In this document: positions 24,754 to 36,352 of the stretch, piece after piece | Layout of the letters: every line of letters starts with the position of its first letter | How positions within the stretch are numbered: position 1 is the first letter of the stretch | The notes under the pieces: model-generated | What the model was told of the DNA's origin: nothing | Databases searched by the model: none | The model's input: the letters and a program-made list of their open reading frames with translations, nothing else | From: Clostridium sp. E02 | GTDB taxonomy: Bacteria; Bacillota; Clostridia; Lachnospirales; Lachnospiraceae | NCBI RefSeq assembly: GCF_003833015.1 | Contig: NZ_RJLQ01000007.1 | Span: 1 to 64,000, forward strand | DNA: 64,000 bases | Reading direction: 5' to 3' | Made by a program: the position numbers and the translations under genes

Positions 24754-26589
24754 CTATTTGCTTTTGTTATTGGATGATCTTTTTCTTACGGTTGGATCTA
24801 AGATCTTTTTCCTGATTCGAAGACTATTCGGTGTGATCTCAAGCAATTCATCTACATCAATAAAATCAAGAGACTGTTCCAGACTCATTATCTTAGGTGG
24901 TGACAGCTTCAAGGATTCATCCGCACCAGAGGAACGGGTATTGGTCAGCTTTTTTGCCTTACAGATATTAATCTCAATATCCTCAGCTTTTGGATTCTGA
25001 CCAATGACCATACCTGAATACACCTTCACGCCTGCCCCAATAAATAAAATTCCTCTTTCCTGAGCATTGAAAAGTCCGTAGGTAATGGATTCCCCTGATT
25101 CATAGGCAATCAAAGAACCTGTTTTCCGATAGGATAATTCCCCTTTAAATGGTGCGTGGCCATCAAAAGCAGTATTCATTATTCCATTTCCCTTTGTATC
25201 TGTCATAAATTCTCCACGATAACCGATCAATCCTCGGGAAGGGATCGAAAATTCCAGTCTGGTGTATCCACCATTAGAAGGACTCATACCCTGAAGTTCT
25301 CCCTTCCGGCCTGTTAATTTTTGAATAACCGCACCGGTAAATTCTTCTGGAACATCAATGTATGCAATTTCCATAGGTTCTAGTTTTCTGTTTCTATCAT
25401 CGTATTGATAAAGGACTTCCGCTTTGCTGACAGCAAATTCGAACCCTTCTCTTCTCATATTCTCGATGAGTACGGATAAATGAAGCTCTCCACGTCCCGA
25501 AACTTTGAAACAGTCTGGAGAATCGGTTTCTTCCACACGAAGACTGACATCTGTATTCAGTTCCCGGAATAAACGTTCTCTAATATGGCGGGATGTAATG
25601 AATTTTCCTTCCTGACCAGCAAGAGGACTGTCATTTACCATAAAGTTCATAGCGATGGTCGGCTCTGAAATCTTCTGGAATGGAATGGCTACTGGATTCT
25701 CTGTAGAACAAAGGGTATCTCCAATATGGATGTCTGCTATTCCAGATATCGCTACGATGGAACCAACGGATGCTTCCTGTACTTCCACCTTATTCAGTCC
25801 CACATATTCGTAGAGCTTCCCAACTTTTACTTTCCGTGATTTTTCCGGATCATGATGATTGACAATCACGCACTCCTGATTTACACGGATATTACCGTTA
25901 TCTACTTTTCCAACACCGATTCGACCCACATATTCATTGTAATCTATGGTACTGATTAAAAGCTGAGTGGAGGCATCTGGGTCTCCTTCTGGAGCAGGAA
26001 TATGATCAATCACTGTCTTAAATAATGGTGACATATCTACTTCTGGATCAGAAAGTTCTTTCTTTGCGAAGCCTGCTTTCGCTGATGCATAAAGAAATGG
26101 ACAGTCTAACTGCTCTTCGCTGGCATCAAGATCCATAAGAAGTTCTAACACCTCATCTTCAACCTCTTCCGGTCTTGCTTCCGGACGGTCAATCTTATTG
26201 ATGCAGGCAACCACAGAAAGACCTAATTCCAATGCTTTTCGAAGTACGAATTTCGTCTGTGGCATAACCCCTTCATACGCATCTATAACTAAAATTACAC
26301 CATTAACCATTTTTAATACACGTTCTACTTCTCCACCAAAATCTGCATGTCCAGGAGTATCAATAATGTTTATTTTAGTTCCATCATATAAAACTGCTGT
26401 GTTTTTTGATAGAATTGTGATGCCTCGTTCTCTTTCAATGTCATTGGAATCCATGACACGTTCTATTACTTCCTGATTCTCACGATATATACCGCTTTGT
26501 TTTAAGAGGCAATCAACCAGTGTTGTTTTACCATGATCAACGTGGGCGATTATCGCCACATTTCTTATGTCTTCTCTTTTCATCTTCAT
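24754..26589 (-). CDS. typA: translational GTPase TypA/BipA
   Basis: A ribosome-associated GTPase linked to stress growth and 50S assembly. The GTPase domain begins IAHVDHGKTTLVD (G1), with DTPGHADFGGEVERV (G3) and NKIDRPEA (G4). Domain II and the EF-G-like domains III and V follow, and the C-terminal domain ends with the family part RSSGADESLKLSPP (about 560). The basic tail KKILDPTVRKRSSNNKSK is normal. Length 611 matches. Translation may start at the first ATG or at the third codon (MKREDIRNVAI). A short promoter-terminator leader stands upstream. Confidence 0.96.
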   Translation of the reverse strand: MKMKREDIRNVAIIAHVDHGKTTLVDCLLKQSGIYRENQEVIERVMDSNDIERERGITILSKNTAVLYDGTKINIIDTPGHADFGGEVERVLKMVNGVILVIDAYEGVMPQTKFVLRKALELGLSVVACINKIDRPEARPEEVEDEVLELLMDLDASEEQLDCPFLYASAKAGFAKKELSDPEVDMSPLFKTVIDHIPAPEGDPDASTQLLISTIDYNEYVGRIGVGKVDNGNIRVNQECVIVNHHDPEKSRKVKVGKLYEYVGLNKVEVQEASVGSIVAISGIADIHIGDTLCSTENPVAIPFQKISEPTIAMNFMVNDSPLAGQEGKFITSRHIRERLFRELNTDVSLRVEETDSPDCFKVSGRGELHLSVLIENMRREGFEFAVSKAEVLYQYDDRNRKLEPMEIAYIDVPEEFTGAVIQKLTGRKGELQGMSPSNGGYTRLEFSIPSRGLIGYRGEFMTDTKGNGIMNTAFDGHAPFKGELSYRKTGSLIAYESGESITYGLFNAQERGILFIGAGVKVYSGMVIGQNPKAEDIEINICKAKKLTNTRSSGADESLKLSPPKIMSLEQSLDFIDVDELLEITPNSLRIRKKILDPTVRKRSSNNKSK

Positions 26590-26684
26590 AATCGTACTCT
26601 TCTTTCTATTCTTTCAACAAAGAATGTACCCTGACCGCAGAAATGTATTTATGCCAGGGAATCATAGGGCAAACCATCTTATCA

Positions 26685-26719
26685 GATAAAAAACTAAGGA
26701 CCGGATCCGCCCTTAGTTT
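26685..26719 (-). terminator. terminator in the typA leader
   Basis: Minus-strand AAACTAAGG (26719-26711) pairs with CCTTAGTTT (26699-26691), followed by a T run. It lies only about 25 bases after the -10 of a strong promoter and about 95 bases before typA. It may end yigZ transcripts and also attenuate typA. Confidence 0.75.
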
Positions 26720-26742
26720 CATTTCTATTATCACGATTTATT

Positions 26743-26771
26743 AGTATAACACCCGAATTTTAATATTGCAA
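26743..26771 (-). promoter_or_regulatory. sigma-A promoter upstream of typA
   Basis: Minus-strand TTGCAA (26771-26766) and TATACT (26748-26743) are 17 bases apart. Transcription would enter the terminator at 26719-26685 at once and then reach typA. Confidence 0.75.
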
Positions 26772-26804
26772 GATTTTTTTCTTCTTTATTTGTACTTTTC
26801 CCTG

Positions 26805-27467
26805 TTATTTCGAAAATAAACACACCTCTTTTTCATATTTACTATAATAGAGATCCTCCAAAATTTGTAAATCTGCCTTTGCTCCGGTTACTTCTGTTAT
26901 ATCTGACAAAATTTTATCTATAATTTCATCTGGCACTAAAATTGTCAATGCAACCACATCGGTATATTCACTGTTTAGAGTAATTAAATCCTGCTGTCCC
27001 AATATATGCTGTATCTTTCCCACATCGGTATATTCCGTTCTTATTATAAGCTTTTTTCCAGGTAAAAGAGTGAGAGCCGTACAGGTTTTAAGTCCTTCCT
27101 TCACGGCTCCTTTATAAGCCCGGGCTAAACCACCCGTTCCAAGAAGCGTTCCTCCAAAGTACCGGCTCACAACGACACAAACATTGACAATTTCTTCCCC
27201 CTCCAGTACATCAAGCATGGGTTTTCCCGCCGTTTGACTGGGCTCTCCATCATCGCTGCATCGTTTTCTATCCCCCTTCTTTCCCAAGATCCAGGCATAG
27301 CAGTGATGTCTGGCATCCCAATATTTTTTACGGATTTCCTCTATAAACTCCTGAGCCTCTTCTTCCGTTTTAACGGGACGAAAGCTAGCTATAAATCTGG
27401 ATTTTTTCTCTATAATCTCACCGGAGCTTCCCATATATAGTATCCTGTAAGTATCTCTCATTGCCAT
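26805..27467 (-). CDS. YigZ/IMPACT family protein
   Basis: A conserved YigZ-type protein of two domains; relatives are linked to translation control, but the bacterial role is unsettled. The N-terminal UPF0029/IMPACT domain holds KSRFIASFRPV, DARHHCYAWILG and CSDDGEPSQTAGKPMLDVL (about 72-92), followed by VVVSRYFGGTLLGTGGLARAY. The C-terminal ferredoxin-like domain (about 140-210) has the usual DVVALTILVP strand. The ATG at 27467 is chosen, with AAAGGAG in front. The open frame continues to 27641, across the gene's own promoter, so the longer form is unlikely. Confidence 0.93.
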   Translation of the reverse strand: MAMRDTYRILYMGSSGEIIEKKSRFIASFRPVKTEEEAQEFIEEIRKKYWDARHHCYAWILGKKGDRKRCSDDGEPSQTAGKPMLDVLEGEEIVNVCVVVSRYFGGTLLGTGGLARAYKGAVKEGLKTCTALTLLPGKKLIIRTEYTDVGKIQHILGQQDLITLNSEYTDVVALTILVPDEIIDKILSDITEVTGAKADLQILEDLYYSKYEKEVCLFSK

Positions 27468-27498
27468 TTTTATTTTCTCCTTTTTGCAACTGCCTTCC

Positions 27499-27527
27499 AT
27501 TATATCTAAAAAAGGTTCATCCATCAA
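27499..27527 (-). promoter_or_regulatory. sigma-A promoter for yigZ
   Basis: Minus-strand TTGATG (27527-27522) and TATAAT (27504-27499) are 17 bases apart. Confidence 0.75.
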
Positions 27528-27572
27528 GGAAACATGTATAAAGGATGAAATTTCTTCCCAAAATGGTAAGTG

Positions 27573-27601
27573 TTGAATTGTATGACAATTTTTGTTATAA
27601 T
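27573..27601 (+). promoter_or_regulatory. sigma-A promoter for the class A PBP gene
   Basis: TTGAAT at 27573-27578 and TATAAT at 27596-27601 are 17 bases apart, diverging from the yigZ promoter. Confidence 0.82.
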
Positions 27602-27623
27602 GGATCGGAACAGGAGGTTTCCT

Positions 27624-30338
27624 ATGAATTACGGCAAGCAAGCAACAGAAAAAAAGATTAGAAATGCCAATTCAAAGGCAAAGAAATACACGACAAAGGT
27701 ATTCCTTGCTTTTTTTAAAAGCTTATTCATACTCTGCCTTTTTTTAACCATAGTAATGACAAGTGTCCTATTCGGTATGGTAAAAGGAATCATAGACAAT
27801 GCACCCGATGTGGACATCTCTACGATCGTGCCCAATGAATATGCCACCACCGTATACGATAGCACGGGTACCATAACAGAAACCTTGGTTACCGCAGGCT
27901 CCAACCGGGAGGAGGCCCGGTATGAAGAACTTCCTAAGAATTTAATCAACGCTTTTGTTTCCTATGAAGATTCCAGATTTTGGGAACATAACGGGATCGA
28001 TTTGCGTTCGATTCTAAGAGCAGTGAAAGGTGTTTTAACTGGTGACTCCAGTGCCGGCGGAGGAAGTACCCTCACCCAACAGCTGATTAAAAACAGTGTT
28101 TTTGGAGGTGGTATGGAAAAAAGCTTTGGGGAGCGCCTGGAGCGTAAATTTCAAGAATGGTTTCTGGCTGTGAAGTTAGATGATGCCATGTCAAAAGAAC
28201 AGATTATTACCAATTATCTAAATACAATCAATTTAGGCAATAATACCTTGGGCGTAAAAGTGGCTTCAAAAAGATATTTCAACAAGGATGTTTCGGAATT
28301 AACATTGTCGGAATGTGCAGTTTTAGCCGGAATTACCCAGAACCCATCAAAATACAATCCCATTACCGGACAGAAATTAAACTCAGAAAAGCAGAAGGTT
28401 ATCTTGCAATACATGCACGATCAGGGCTATATTACCAAGGAAGAGGAGGATGCCGCCCTGTCAGATCATGTATATTCCAGAATACAGAATGTGGATACTG
28501 TTACCAAAGAAACCAAATCACCTTACAGTTATTTTACAGATGAGCTTGTGGAACAGGTAATCAATGCCATGAAAGACCAATTAGGATATACTGAAACTCA
28601 GGCGCACAACATGCTCTATAGTGGAGGTCTTTCTATCTATACCACACAAGATCCAGGCATACAGACGATCGTGGATGAGGAAATCAGTAACCCAGAGAAT
28701 TATAAAGCGGCGCGATACTCTATGGAATACCGTTTGTCTATCCGTCACAAGGATGGCACGACGACACACAATTCTGAGAAGAATATCCTTCGATATCATA
28801 AGGAACAAAAAAACGCCCGGTTCGATGGTCTTTACGACTCAGAAGAAGAGCTTATGGCAGATGTGAACGATTACAAAGCCTATATCCAAAGGGATGGAGA
28901 TACGATCTTAGGGGAAAACCTTCATAAAACACTACAGCCACAGGCTTCCTTTGTCCTTATGGATCAAAAAACAGGGGACGTGAAAGCCATCAGTGGGGGA
29001 CGTGGGAAGAAAATTGCCAGTCTGACTCTAAATCGTGCAACTGGCACCTACCGCCAGCCTGGTTCTACGTTTAAAATCTTAACTGCGTTTGCTCCTGCTT
29101 TGGATACCTGTGGAGCTACACTTGGTTCCATCTATTACGACGCTCCCTTCACCGTTGGCAAAAAAACATTTTCCAACTGGTATCGTTCTGGCTATCAAGG
29201 CTATTCCAGTATTCGGGATGGTATTATTTATTCCATGAACATTGTAGCAGTCCGTTGTCTTATGGAGACAGTAACTCCACAGCTTGGTGTAGAATATGCC
29301 CAAAATTTCGGTATCACTACACTAACAGATACTGATTACAACCCAGCCCTTGCACTGGGCGGTATTACCAAAGGGGTTTCTAATTTAGAGCTTACTGGAG
29401 CCTTCGCAACCGTTGCCAATGGAGGGGTTTATACAAAGCCCGTTTTCTTTACTAAGATACTAGACCATGACGGCAAGGTACTGATTGACAATACCGCAGA
29501 AACCCACCGGGTGTTGAAAGATTCTACCGCTTTTCTTTTAACAGATGCGATGGCAGGTTCCATGGTAAGCAATCGTAAATTTTCTTCATCCGGTCCAAGT
29601 TCCACCAGTACCGCTGCAAAAATACCTGGAATGTCTGTCGCCGGAAAAAGCGGTACGACTTCGCTTAACAATGATATTTGGTTTGTAGGGTACACCCCTT
29701 ATTACACCGCTGGGATTTGGGCCGGTTGCGATGACAACCAAAAGCTGACTTCTAAAAATGGAGGTGCATCATTCCATAAGGCTATCTGGCGGAAAATCAT
29801 GACTAGAGTTCACGAAGGGAAATCGGATCCTGGATTTGCTGCCCCAGATAGTATCGAAACGGCTGAGATTTGCCGAAAATCAGGAAAGCTTGCGGTATCC
29901 GAACTTTGTAATAACGACCCAAGGGGAAATGCAGTTTATACGGAATATTTTGCAAAGGGAACCGTACCTACGGAAGTTTGCAACGTGCATGTACGAGCTA
30001 CGGTATGCCCTGAATCACATATGCTTCCAACTCCTTATTGTCCGGAACCAAGAACGACCGCTGTCTTTATGGTCTTGCCAACTGGTGAAACAGGTACCAC
30101 AGACGATTCCAAATATGCGATGCCTGGTTATTGTAACATTCATACATCGAACTCGATCATAATTCCTCCTGTAGAAGGTGGCAATGCTCCCGGTGATAAT
30201 CAATCAGAGCAATACGGACCTCCCCCTGGATCATGGACTCCTGAGACCGAAAGAACCAGAGCCCCGGAGGATACCGATGAAACGCGGTCTCCTGGTTCCC
30301 AGAGAACCAGACCCGTCTTTCCGTGGGAAAACTATTGA
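27624..30338 (+). CDS. class A penicillin-binding protein (PBP1A)
   Basis: A bifunctional cell-wall synthase in the membrane. It polymerises glycan strands and cross-links peptides. Residues 1-30 are basic, then one transmembrane helix (about 27-50). The GT51 transglycosylase domain has EDSRFWEHNGIDLRSI with the catalytic Glu, and GGSTLTQQLIKN. The transpeptidase domain has RQPGSTFK (catalytic Ser of SxxK), SMN (SxN) and GKSGTTSLNND (KTG-type box). The C-terminal 60 residues are rich in P, T, E and R. Length 904. The ATG at 27624 is chosen because of AGGAGG 6 bases before it; the open frame extends to 27570 across the promoter. Monocistronic. Confidence 0.95.
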   Translation: MNYGKQATEKKIRNANSKAKKYTTKVFLAFFKSLFILCLFLTIVMTSVLFGMVKGIIDNAPDVDISTIVPNEYATTVYDSTGTITETLVTAGSNREEARYEELPKNLINAFVSYEDSRFWEHNGIDLRSILRAVKGVLTGDSSAGGGSTLTQQLIKNSVFGGGMEKSFGERLERKFQEWFLAVKLDDAMSKEQIITNYLNTINLGNNTLGVKVASKRYFNKDVSELTLSECAVLAGITQNPSKYNPITGQKLNSEKQKVILQYMHDQGYITKEEEDAALSDHVYSRIQNVDTVTKETKSPYSYFTDELVEQVINAMKDQLGYTETQAHNMLYSGGLSIYTTQDPGIQTIVDEEISNPENYKAARYSMEYRLSIRHKDGTTTHNSEKNILRYHKEQKNARFDGLYDSEEELMADVNDYKAYIQRDGDTILGENLHKTLQPQASFVLMDQKTGDVKAISGGRGKKIASLTLNRATGTYRQPGSTFKILTAFAPALDTCGATLGSIYYDAPFTVGKKTFSNWYRSGYQGYSSIRDGIIYSMNIVAVRCLMETVTPQLGVEYAQNFGITTLTDTDYNPALALGGITKGVSNLELTGAFATVANGGVYTKPVFFTKILDHDGKVLIDNTAETHRVLKDSTAFLLTDAMAGSMVSNRKFSSSGPSSTSTAAKIPGMSVAGKSGTTSLNNDIWFVGYTPYYTAGIWAGCDDNQKLTSKNGGASFHKAIWRKIMTRVHEGKSDPGFAAPDSIETAEICRKSGKLAVSELCNNDPRGNAVYTEYFAKGTVPTEVCNVHVRATVCPESHMLPTPYCPEPRTTAVFMVLPTGETGTTDDSKYAMPGYCNIHTSNSIIIPPVEGGNAPGDNQSEQYGPPPGSWTPETERTRAPEDTDETRSPGSQRTRPVFPWENY

Positions 30339-30410
30339 TAGATTGTAATATTGCCAGCCAATCCATGCTAGAGTCAATGGTTATAAAATATATGTAAATA
30401 GATCTTTGGT

Positions 30411-30455
30411 TAAAAATAAGAGGAACGTCTGAATCAGACGTTCCTCTTATTTTTA
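30411..30455. terminator. bidirectional terminator, PBP / glycosidase
   Basis: A 22-bp perfect inverted repeat (30411-30432 with 30434-30455) with A and T runs at its ends closes the PBP transcript and the sugar operon from the other strand. Confidence 0.92.
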
Positions 30456-30460
30456 TCCTC

Positions 30461-31738
30461 TTAACTTCGCTTCAGCACTATCAGCCCATCCCCTTTAAAG
30501 TTATGCATCAACACTTTCGTTTCTCCCGTCTCTAAAATCAGCCTGACTCTGCCTGTCCTTCCTGTGATGAAATCCACAACTTTACCTACATACCCCTTTA
30601 GTTCCTTTCCGATCACAAGGTTTGTCGTATAAGGAACATAGATTAAATATCTGTCATCCCTTGTCACTGCCATCCGTATCTTCTCTGACTTGTCCAGTAG
30701 CAGTTGATTTGCAGGAACCAACTCTCCAATCTGATTAGACCCCAAAAAGTTAGCAATAAAGCCGTAATCCCAAGCTCCTGGAAAATGGATCGCCTCCGAG
30801 ACAGGAAAGGCTTCATCAAAACCTTCTCCCAACACCGGGTTGGCTTTCATACCTCTTTTTTTCCAATTCCAGATTCCATGAGCACCATAGGTAACACCTG
30901 CGCAAGCCCCCGACAGAATACCACTCCACGCTGCTTTTCTTAAGTCATACGGCTGAAAACGTCCATACATCTTACGGCTGTAGCCCATCTGCTCATAGCA
31001 GGGCTCGGCATTTACAATCGGTTTTTTCGGATAATCCCTGTAGAATTTTTCCGCAAGCAAGTAGGCCATGTCCTGCCCCTCTGCAAAATGTCCGGATTGG
31101 TACATATAAAAGTCTAGACGGTCCAAAAACTGTTGTGGAATATAATCATATCCCCTCTTAATGTGCATTGTTTTTAAGGAATAAGGTGATTTTTCACATA
31201 CGGTTTTCAGTGCGGTTTCATAATAAGAAATTGCCTCATCCGTATCAAAATCTGTATCACCACTGACCACATAGATGGGGTCAAACTCATCGAATACCTC
31301 CACTACTTTTTCTGTATAGGTACTGACAAAATCCTCCGGCATCACGTTTGAGTCATTCACTCTGCTCCCCCAGGTTCCCGGAACATAATTAAGCCACAAT
31401 ACCACTAGTGCTAGGTGAAATCCCTTATCAACTGCCATTTGGCACATCTGTCTGGCTCTTGTATAATATGCTTCATCCCACTCTGTAAAATCAAATTTAT
31501 GCCCATCCTTAGTCTTAAACGGATAAACTCCCACATCCGACATACATCTGTCCCATTGCGGAAGCGTATTGATCTGGAGCACATTAAAGCCCTGAACCCA
31601 GCGTCGCTCCAGATAATCCTCCCATTCTTCCAACGTAATTGAAGTAAATGCACTCCATACCGTATCAGCCAGATAAAAGAATTCCTGCCCATCCAGTGTG
31701 AAATTTCTCTTATTTTCATGTATCTTAAGTCTGCTCAT
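30461..31738 (-). CDS. DUF4038 (GH140-like) glycosidase, probable cytoplasmic apiosidase
   Basis: A TIM-barrel glycosidase of the DUF4038/apiosidase-like family. Characterised GH140 members release D-apiose from plant pectin (RG-II). Seen: FTLDGQEFFYLADTVW at the start, as in the family; VVSGDTDFD near 158-165, likely acid/base Asp; and VNAEPCYEQM near 242-251, with Glu 245 the likely nucleophile. The last 90 residues form the small beta domain. The ATG at 31738 has GGAGG in front; an upstream frame to 31777 is not needed. There is no signal peptide, unlike gut Bacteroides apiosidases, so it should act on imported, PTS-phosphorylated substrate. It lies 26 bases after the PTS gene and ends the operon. 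Confidence 0.82.
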   Translation of the reverse strand: MSRLKIHENKRNFTLDGQEFFYLADTVWSAFTSITLEEWEDYLERRWVQGFNVLQINTLPQWDRCMSDVGVYPFKTKDGHKFDFTEWDEAYYTRARQMCQMAVDKGFHLALVVLWLNYVPGTWGSRVNDSNVMPEDFVSTYTEKVVEVFDEFDPIYVVSGDTDFDTDEAISYYETALKTVCEKSPYSLKTMHIKRGYDYIPQQFLDRLDFYMYQSGHFAEGQDMAYLLAEKFYRDYPKKPIVNAEPCYEQMGYSRKMYGRFQPYDLRKAAWSGILSGACAGVTYGAHGIWNWKKRGMKANPVLGEGFDEAFPVSEAIHFPGAWDYGFIANFLGSNQIGELVPANQLLLDKSEKIRMAVTRDDRYLIYVPYTTNLVIGKELKGYVGKVVDFITGRTGRVRLILETGETKVLMHNFKGDGLIVLKRS

Positions 31739-31764
31739 GGAAAACCTCCAAATCTTTTTTGTTA

Positions 31765-33657
<1,893 letters not shown>

Positions 33658-33679
33658 TTATAGACTAGATTGTAATTTC

Positions 33680-33708
33680 ATACTAACACCAGTTTTTTTT
33701 CCAATCAA
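33680..33708 (-). promoter_or_regulatory. sigma-A promoter for the PTS-glycosidase operon
   Basis: Minus-strand TTGATT (33708-33703) and TAGTAT (33685-33680) are 17 bases apart. The region between this and lacI (33709-33816) is very AT-rich, without a clear terminator. Confidence 0.75.
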
Positions 33709-33816
33709 TCCCCCTTGTGATTTTCTCCATATCACTGAAAATACCATAGTATAGGGCTATATATTTATATTTTATTTGTATAATTGTTATATATTTTTAA
33801 ATTTTATTTAAAAACA

Positions 33817-34863
33817 CTATTTATAAATGTATTTGGTTTTGTCGATTACACTTTCCCCCTCTAACAACCTGGTCTTGTAATAAACCCGGACCATCTCTCC
33901 CTCCTCATTTTGTATATGGCGGATCAAATGACTCATGGCTGCTTTATGCCTCATCGTATGGGTACCTTTTATTAATGTAAGGTTTATACCAGGTATACTA
34001 AGCTTTGGCAGTGCATCAAAACCAATCAATGATATTTCTTTGGGTACCCGTATATTCCTCTCTAAAAGAGCCTTGCTTACCCCCAGGGATATCACGGAAC
34101 TTTCAAGGACAAAAGCTGTTGTTTTCCTAAGTCCTTCATTTAAATACTGGTTCATGGATTCATACACTTCATCAATCTGATTCCCTAAGCGGATAATACG
34201 GCTGCTTCCAGTACTACAGTGCCTCTTTTCCATTTCTTCGACAAATGCCTCTCTCCGCTCTGTAAAGTTAAAGATGTCAACCTTCTCTGCTAAATAGGTA
34301 ATATGGCTGTGCCCCTTATCAACCAGATAATCAACCGCTCTGCAGATTCCCTCTCTATTGTCAATAAGAAAGCTGTCCATCCCCTGCTCATAAAATAGAT
34401 TATCACCAACCACCATAGGAATTTTAAGCTGCCCAAAGGGATAAATATCACTATAATTCATTTCCGCTGCCATCATATAGATTCCCTTTACATCACTTTT
34501 CTTGTATTTATCTAATAATTTCTCTAGATTTCCTGATTTTTCATAAAAAACCTGATAGTCAAACCGGTATCCCGCTTTATTACATATGTGTTCAAAATCA
34601 TCAAAAAGCAGAGGGTCCCGCCTGCTTTCCCTCTGCTTTAAAATAATCCCATGCTTAATATAGTTAAGCATGAGAACCGTCCCTTTACTTTCTTTATACT
34701 CAACCATTAACTTGCAATTATTTTTCTCTTCTTCCATCAAAATGTAATTCTGGACTCTTTTTCTTGTTGTAGATTTTACCCCTGGTTTGTTATTTAACAC
34801 CAGAGAAACGGTCGCCGGAGATATTCCAAGCGCCGCAGCAATATCCTTTGCTTTTAGCCGCAT
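33817..34863 (-). CDS. LacI family transcriptional regulator
   Basis: A sugar-responsive repressor. The N-terminal helix-turn-helix is AKDIAAALGISPATVSLVLN (residues 5-24), followed by a hinge with KPGVKSTTRKRV. The rest (about 60-348) is a periplasmic-binding-protein-like sensor of the GalR/LacI type, for example LIGFDALPKLSIPGINLT near 275. The ATG at 34863 is chosen, with GAGAGGA in front; the frame runs to 34899 but overlaps the kinase gene. It is the last gene of the isomerase-transketolase-kinase operon, just upstream of the PTS promoter, so it probably controls that promoter. Confidence 0.93.
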   Translation of the reverse strand: MRLKAKDIAAALGISPATVSLVLNNKPGVKSTTRKRVQNYILMEEEKNNCKLMVEYKESKGTVLMLNYIKHGIILKQRESRRDPLLFDDFEHICNKAGYRFDYQVFYEKSGNLEKLLDKYKKSDVKGIYMMAAEMNYSDIYPFGQLKIPMVVGDNLFYEQGMDSFLIDNREGICRAVDYLVDKGHSHITYLAEKVDIFNFTERREAFVEEMEKRHCSTGSSRIIRLGNQIDEVYESMNQYLNEGLRKTTAFVLESSVISLGVSKALLERNIRVPKEISLIGFDALPKLSIPGINLTLIKGTHTMRHKAAMSHLIRHIQNEEGEMVRVYYKTRLLEGESVIDKTKYIYK

Positions 34864-34885
34864 TGCTTTGTCCTCTCTTTCATGA

Positions 34886-36352
34886 TTATTCAAAGCCACC
34901 TACATTTTTGCAGACCAGATCTACCCCTTCCTTCCAGCGATTTCTTTTCTGGTTTCGGCTGTCTATCTCCATATGACTATTATAATTATTATAATTGATA
35001 TTAGCAAATATTTTGTCCCGGTCATAAATTCCTGCTGCTATTCCTGCCATATAGGCAGCCCCGATTGCAGAAAGTTCTTCCTGTTTGGATACCCGCATAC
35101 GGATATTTGATATATCAGACTGGAACTGCATTAGATAGCGGTTATTTACAGGTCCACCATCTGCGCAAAGTTCTTTTAGAATTTTCTTGCTGTCTTTTTC
35201 CATGGCAGTCAGTACGTCTGCTACCTGAAAGGCAATGCTCTCAACTGCTGCCTTTACAAACTCAGCCCTGCCCGTTGTTCGGCTCATACCCAAAATCATA
35301 GCTCTGGCATCTTCCCTCCAGTACGGTGCAGAAAGACCCGTAAATGCTGGAATTAAAACTGCAGTATCATCTTGATTTGCTTTTTTCACCAGTTCTTCCG
35401 TCTCCTCATCAAAACGAATGAGACCCATCTCATTTTTCAGCCAGGAAATTACGGCTCCTGCATAATTAATATTTCCCTCCAAAACGTATTCTACTCGTCC
35501 GTTAATTCCCCAGGCTAGAGATGTGGCTAAACCTGCGCTGCTTTTTATAAACGAAGTCCCTGCGTTCATCATAATCGAAGAGCCCGTACCATAGGTTACC
35601 TTTGCCTGCCCCGGCATATGGCACCCCTGACCGAACAAGGCAGCGTGGGAATCTCCCATTACACCATAAATAGGAACAGGAAAATCAAAATATCCCTCAA
35701 AATCCGTATATCCAAAACAGGAATTGCTGTCACAGACTGTAGGAAGTGCCGCAACTGGTATTCCAAACATATGGCATAATTCCTGATCCCATTCTAGGGT
35801 ATGAAGGTTAAACAACTGAGTCCTTGAAGCATTGGAGTAATCCGTCAAAAAGCTTCGTCCATTTGTAAGCCTATAAATCAGATAACTATCCATTGTTCCC
35901 AGACAATATGGTTCCTTTATAGAAACATTTTCTATCAACCAGGCCATTTTTGCCGATGGAAAATAAGGAGAAAGGGGAAGACCTGTCTTCTCATAAATAA
36001 CCGAACTGCTGTTTACAAATCGGTCAGCGATTTTGGCTGCCCGACTGCATTGCCAGACAACCGAAGGGGCAAGCGGATCTCCATTCTGGTTCCAAACAGC
36101 AGTCGATTCTCTTTGGTTACTGATTCCTACCGCTGCCACGTTCTCTCTTTTTAGGTCGAAACGATTCATTATTTCCTTTACCGTTAGAATTGTGTTTTCA
36201 TAAATTTCCGTCAGGTCATGAGATACCCATCCCTTTCCGTTGACAATCTGCCTGTGTTTTCGATCTGCTCTGCCTTTCAGACTCCCTGTTTCATCAAATA
36301 GTACTGCTTTGGTTCCCTGTGTACTCTGGTCTATTGCAATTACATATTTCAT
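34886..36352 (-). CDS. FGGY family carbohydrate kinase, probable D-apulose kinase
   Basis: An ATP-dependent sugar kinase. The FGGY N-domain starts VIAIDQSTQGTKAVLFD, with NQRESTAVW near 80 as in glycerol/xylulokinases. The C-domain has GTGSSIMMNAG (about 255) and LCADGGPVNNRYLMQFQSD (about 395), the FGGY_2 signature. Length 488. The sequence alone does not fix the sugar. The neighbours (isomerase and split transketolase, no aldolase) argue for D-apulose, which is phosphorylated at O4 in known apiose catabolism. Its ATG overlaps the transketolase stop (ATGA), so translation is coupled. Confidence 0.88.
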   Translation of the reverse strand: MKYVIAIDQSTQGTKAVLFDETGSLKGRADRKHRQIVNGKGWVSHDLTEIYENTILTVKEIMNRFDLKRENVAAVGISNQRESTAVWNQNGDPLAPSVVWQCSRAAKIADRFVNSSSVIYEKTGLPLSPYFPSAKMAWLIENVSIKEPYCLGTMDSYLIYRLTNGRSFLTDYSNASRTQLFNLHTLEWDQELCHMFGIPVAALPTVCDSNSCFGYTDFEGYFDFPVPIYGVMGDSHAALFGQGCHMPGQAKVTYGTGSSIMMNAGTSFIKSSAGLATSLAWGINGRVEYVLEGNINYAGAVISWLKNEMGLIRFDEETEELVKKANQDDTAVLIPAFTGLSAPYWREDARAMILGMSRTTGRAEFVKAAVESIAFQVADVLTAMEKDSKKILKELCADGGPVNNRYLMQFQSDISNIRMRVSKQEELSAIGAAYMAGIAAGIYDRDKIFANINYNNYNSHMEIDSRNQKRNRWKEGVDLVCKNVGGFE

